Shown: positions 63,636 to 64,000 of the stretch, in pieces
Layout of the letters: each line of letters opens with the position of its first letter
How positions within the stretch are numbered: position 1 is the first letter of the stretch
NCBI RefSeq assembly: GCF_037392515.1
Contig: NC_090282.1
Location: forward strand, 33,841,054-33,905,053
Reading direction: 5' to 3'
DNA from: Haliotis asinina
Taxonomy: Eukaryota; Mollusca; Gastropoda; Lepetellida; Haliotidae
Length of the DNA stretch: 64,000 bases
Position numbers and translations under genes: made by a program
The notes under the pieces: model-generated
What the model saw: the letters and a program-made list of their open reading frames with translations, nothing else
What the model was told of the DNA's origin: nothing
Database searches by the model: none

Positions 63636-64000
63636 CCGTATATCAAATCACTAAAAACAAAATGCTTGAAGGCACTCGATGTATTAAAAGTGGTATCCAA
63701 CTCAAAGTGGGGAGGGGATCAAGCAACTCTCCTACATTTATACAGATCACTTGTCCGTCACTTGTCACTCGATTATGGCTCCATCGTATATGGTGGAGCT
63801 TGCAAAAGCAACCTTAAACTTCTTGATTCTGTCCATCACCAAGGTCTAAGACTTTGTCTTGGGTCTTTTAGAACATCGCCTATCGACAGTCTCTACGTTG
63901 AGGCTGATGAACCATCTCTTGAGCAGCGCCGTATAAAATTAACTTTACAGTACATTACCAAATTATACTCTAATGAATCTAACCCTGCATTTAATTGTGT

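Larger units (their letters stand above)
61317..64000 (+). mobile_element. I/Nimb/Jockey-like LINE, internally deleted, runs off right edge
   Basis: A plus-strand non-LTR retrotransposon. A GC-rich 5' region (61317-61640, with 'cacctcctcgtggtgggtgc' and 'gggttgcgtcccgtgtcggt') leads to the start of ORF1 and then straight into the middle of ORF2. Most of ORF1 and the whole endonuclease are missing. The RT domain is nearly whole. Homology continues past the stop at 63635 to the window end. The clade is judged from recalled motif wording (DLEKAYDTTW, FVDDF, ENGFKFSKSKT). Confidence 0.85.

Overview
This is animal nuclear DNA, most likely from a marine gastropod and probably an abalone (Haliotis). 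The evidence is AT-rich sequence, intron-split genes with GT-AG junctions, and a dense load of LINEs, SINEs, Tc1-like elements and an LTR retrotransposon. Several copies of a (GTGA)n-headed SINE with the core 'ttacgccgcactcagcaat' match a repeat I recall from abalone sequence. The species call is inference from recalled repeats, not a search.

The only convincing host genes are two tandem plus-strand paralogs for a type I membrane protein with six extracellular CUB domains. Gene 1 (3945-15524) enters from the left without its first three exons. Gene 2 (33183-49037) looks complete: a TATA-box promoter, a signal-peptide exon, 18 CUB exons and a last exon with the transmembrane helix and a short tail, spliced to about 860 residues with no stop or frame break. 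Every CUB domain is built from three exons with the same intron phases, and 14 of the 17 exons seen in both genes have identical lengths. A third, dead copy survives as fragments at 53.5-57.6 kb, two of them split by SINEs. A faint relic of a first exon may lie at 16.4-16.8 kb.

The rest is mobile DNA. At 1-2885 two 5'-truncated copies of an R4/Dong-like LINE sit head to tail, each starting at a (TAA)n tract, in what is probably an intron of gene 1. Between the genes is a whole-looking, young Ty3/gypsy LTR retrotransposon on the minus strand (17906-26752) with near-identical 1128-bp LTRs, then a degenerate repeat block (27.7-28.05 kb) and a decayed CACTA/tnp2-like transposon (29.5-31.8 kb). 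Introns hold Tc1-like relics (12.4-13.3 and 36.3-36.7 kb) and SINEs. Right of gene 2 are another Tc1-like element (50.4-51.6 kb), several SINE families and, running off the right edge, an I/Nimb/Jockey-like LINE (61.3-64.0 kb) with an internal deletion.

The two CUB genes presumably make related cell-surface or adhesive receptors. No ligand, enzyme or signalling domain can be read from the sequence. The likely novelty is the lineage-specific, tandemly duplicated six-CUB receptor family and the (TAA)n-associated LINE, not an enzymatic system.
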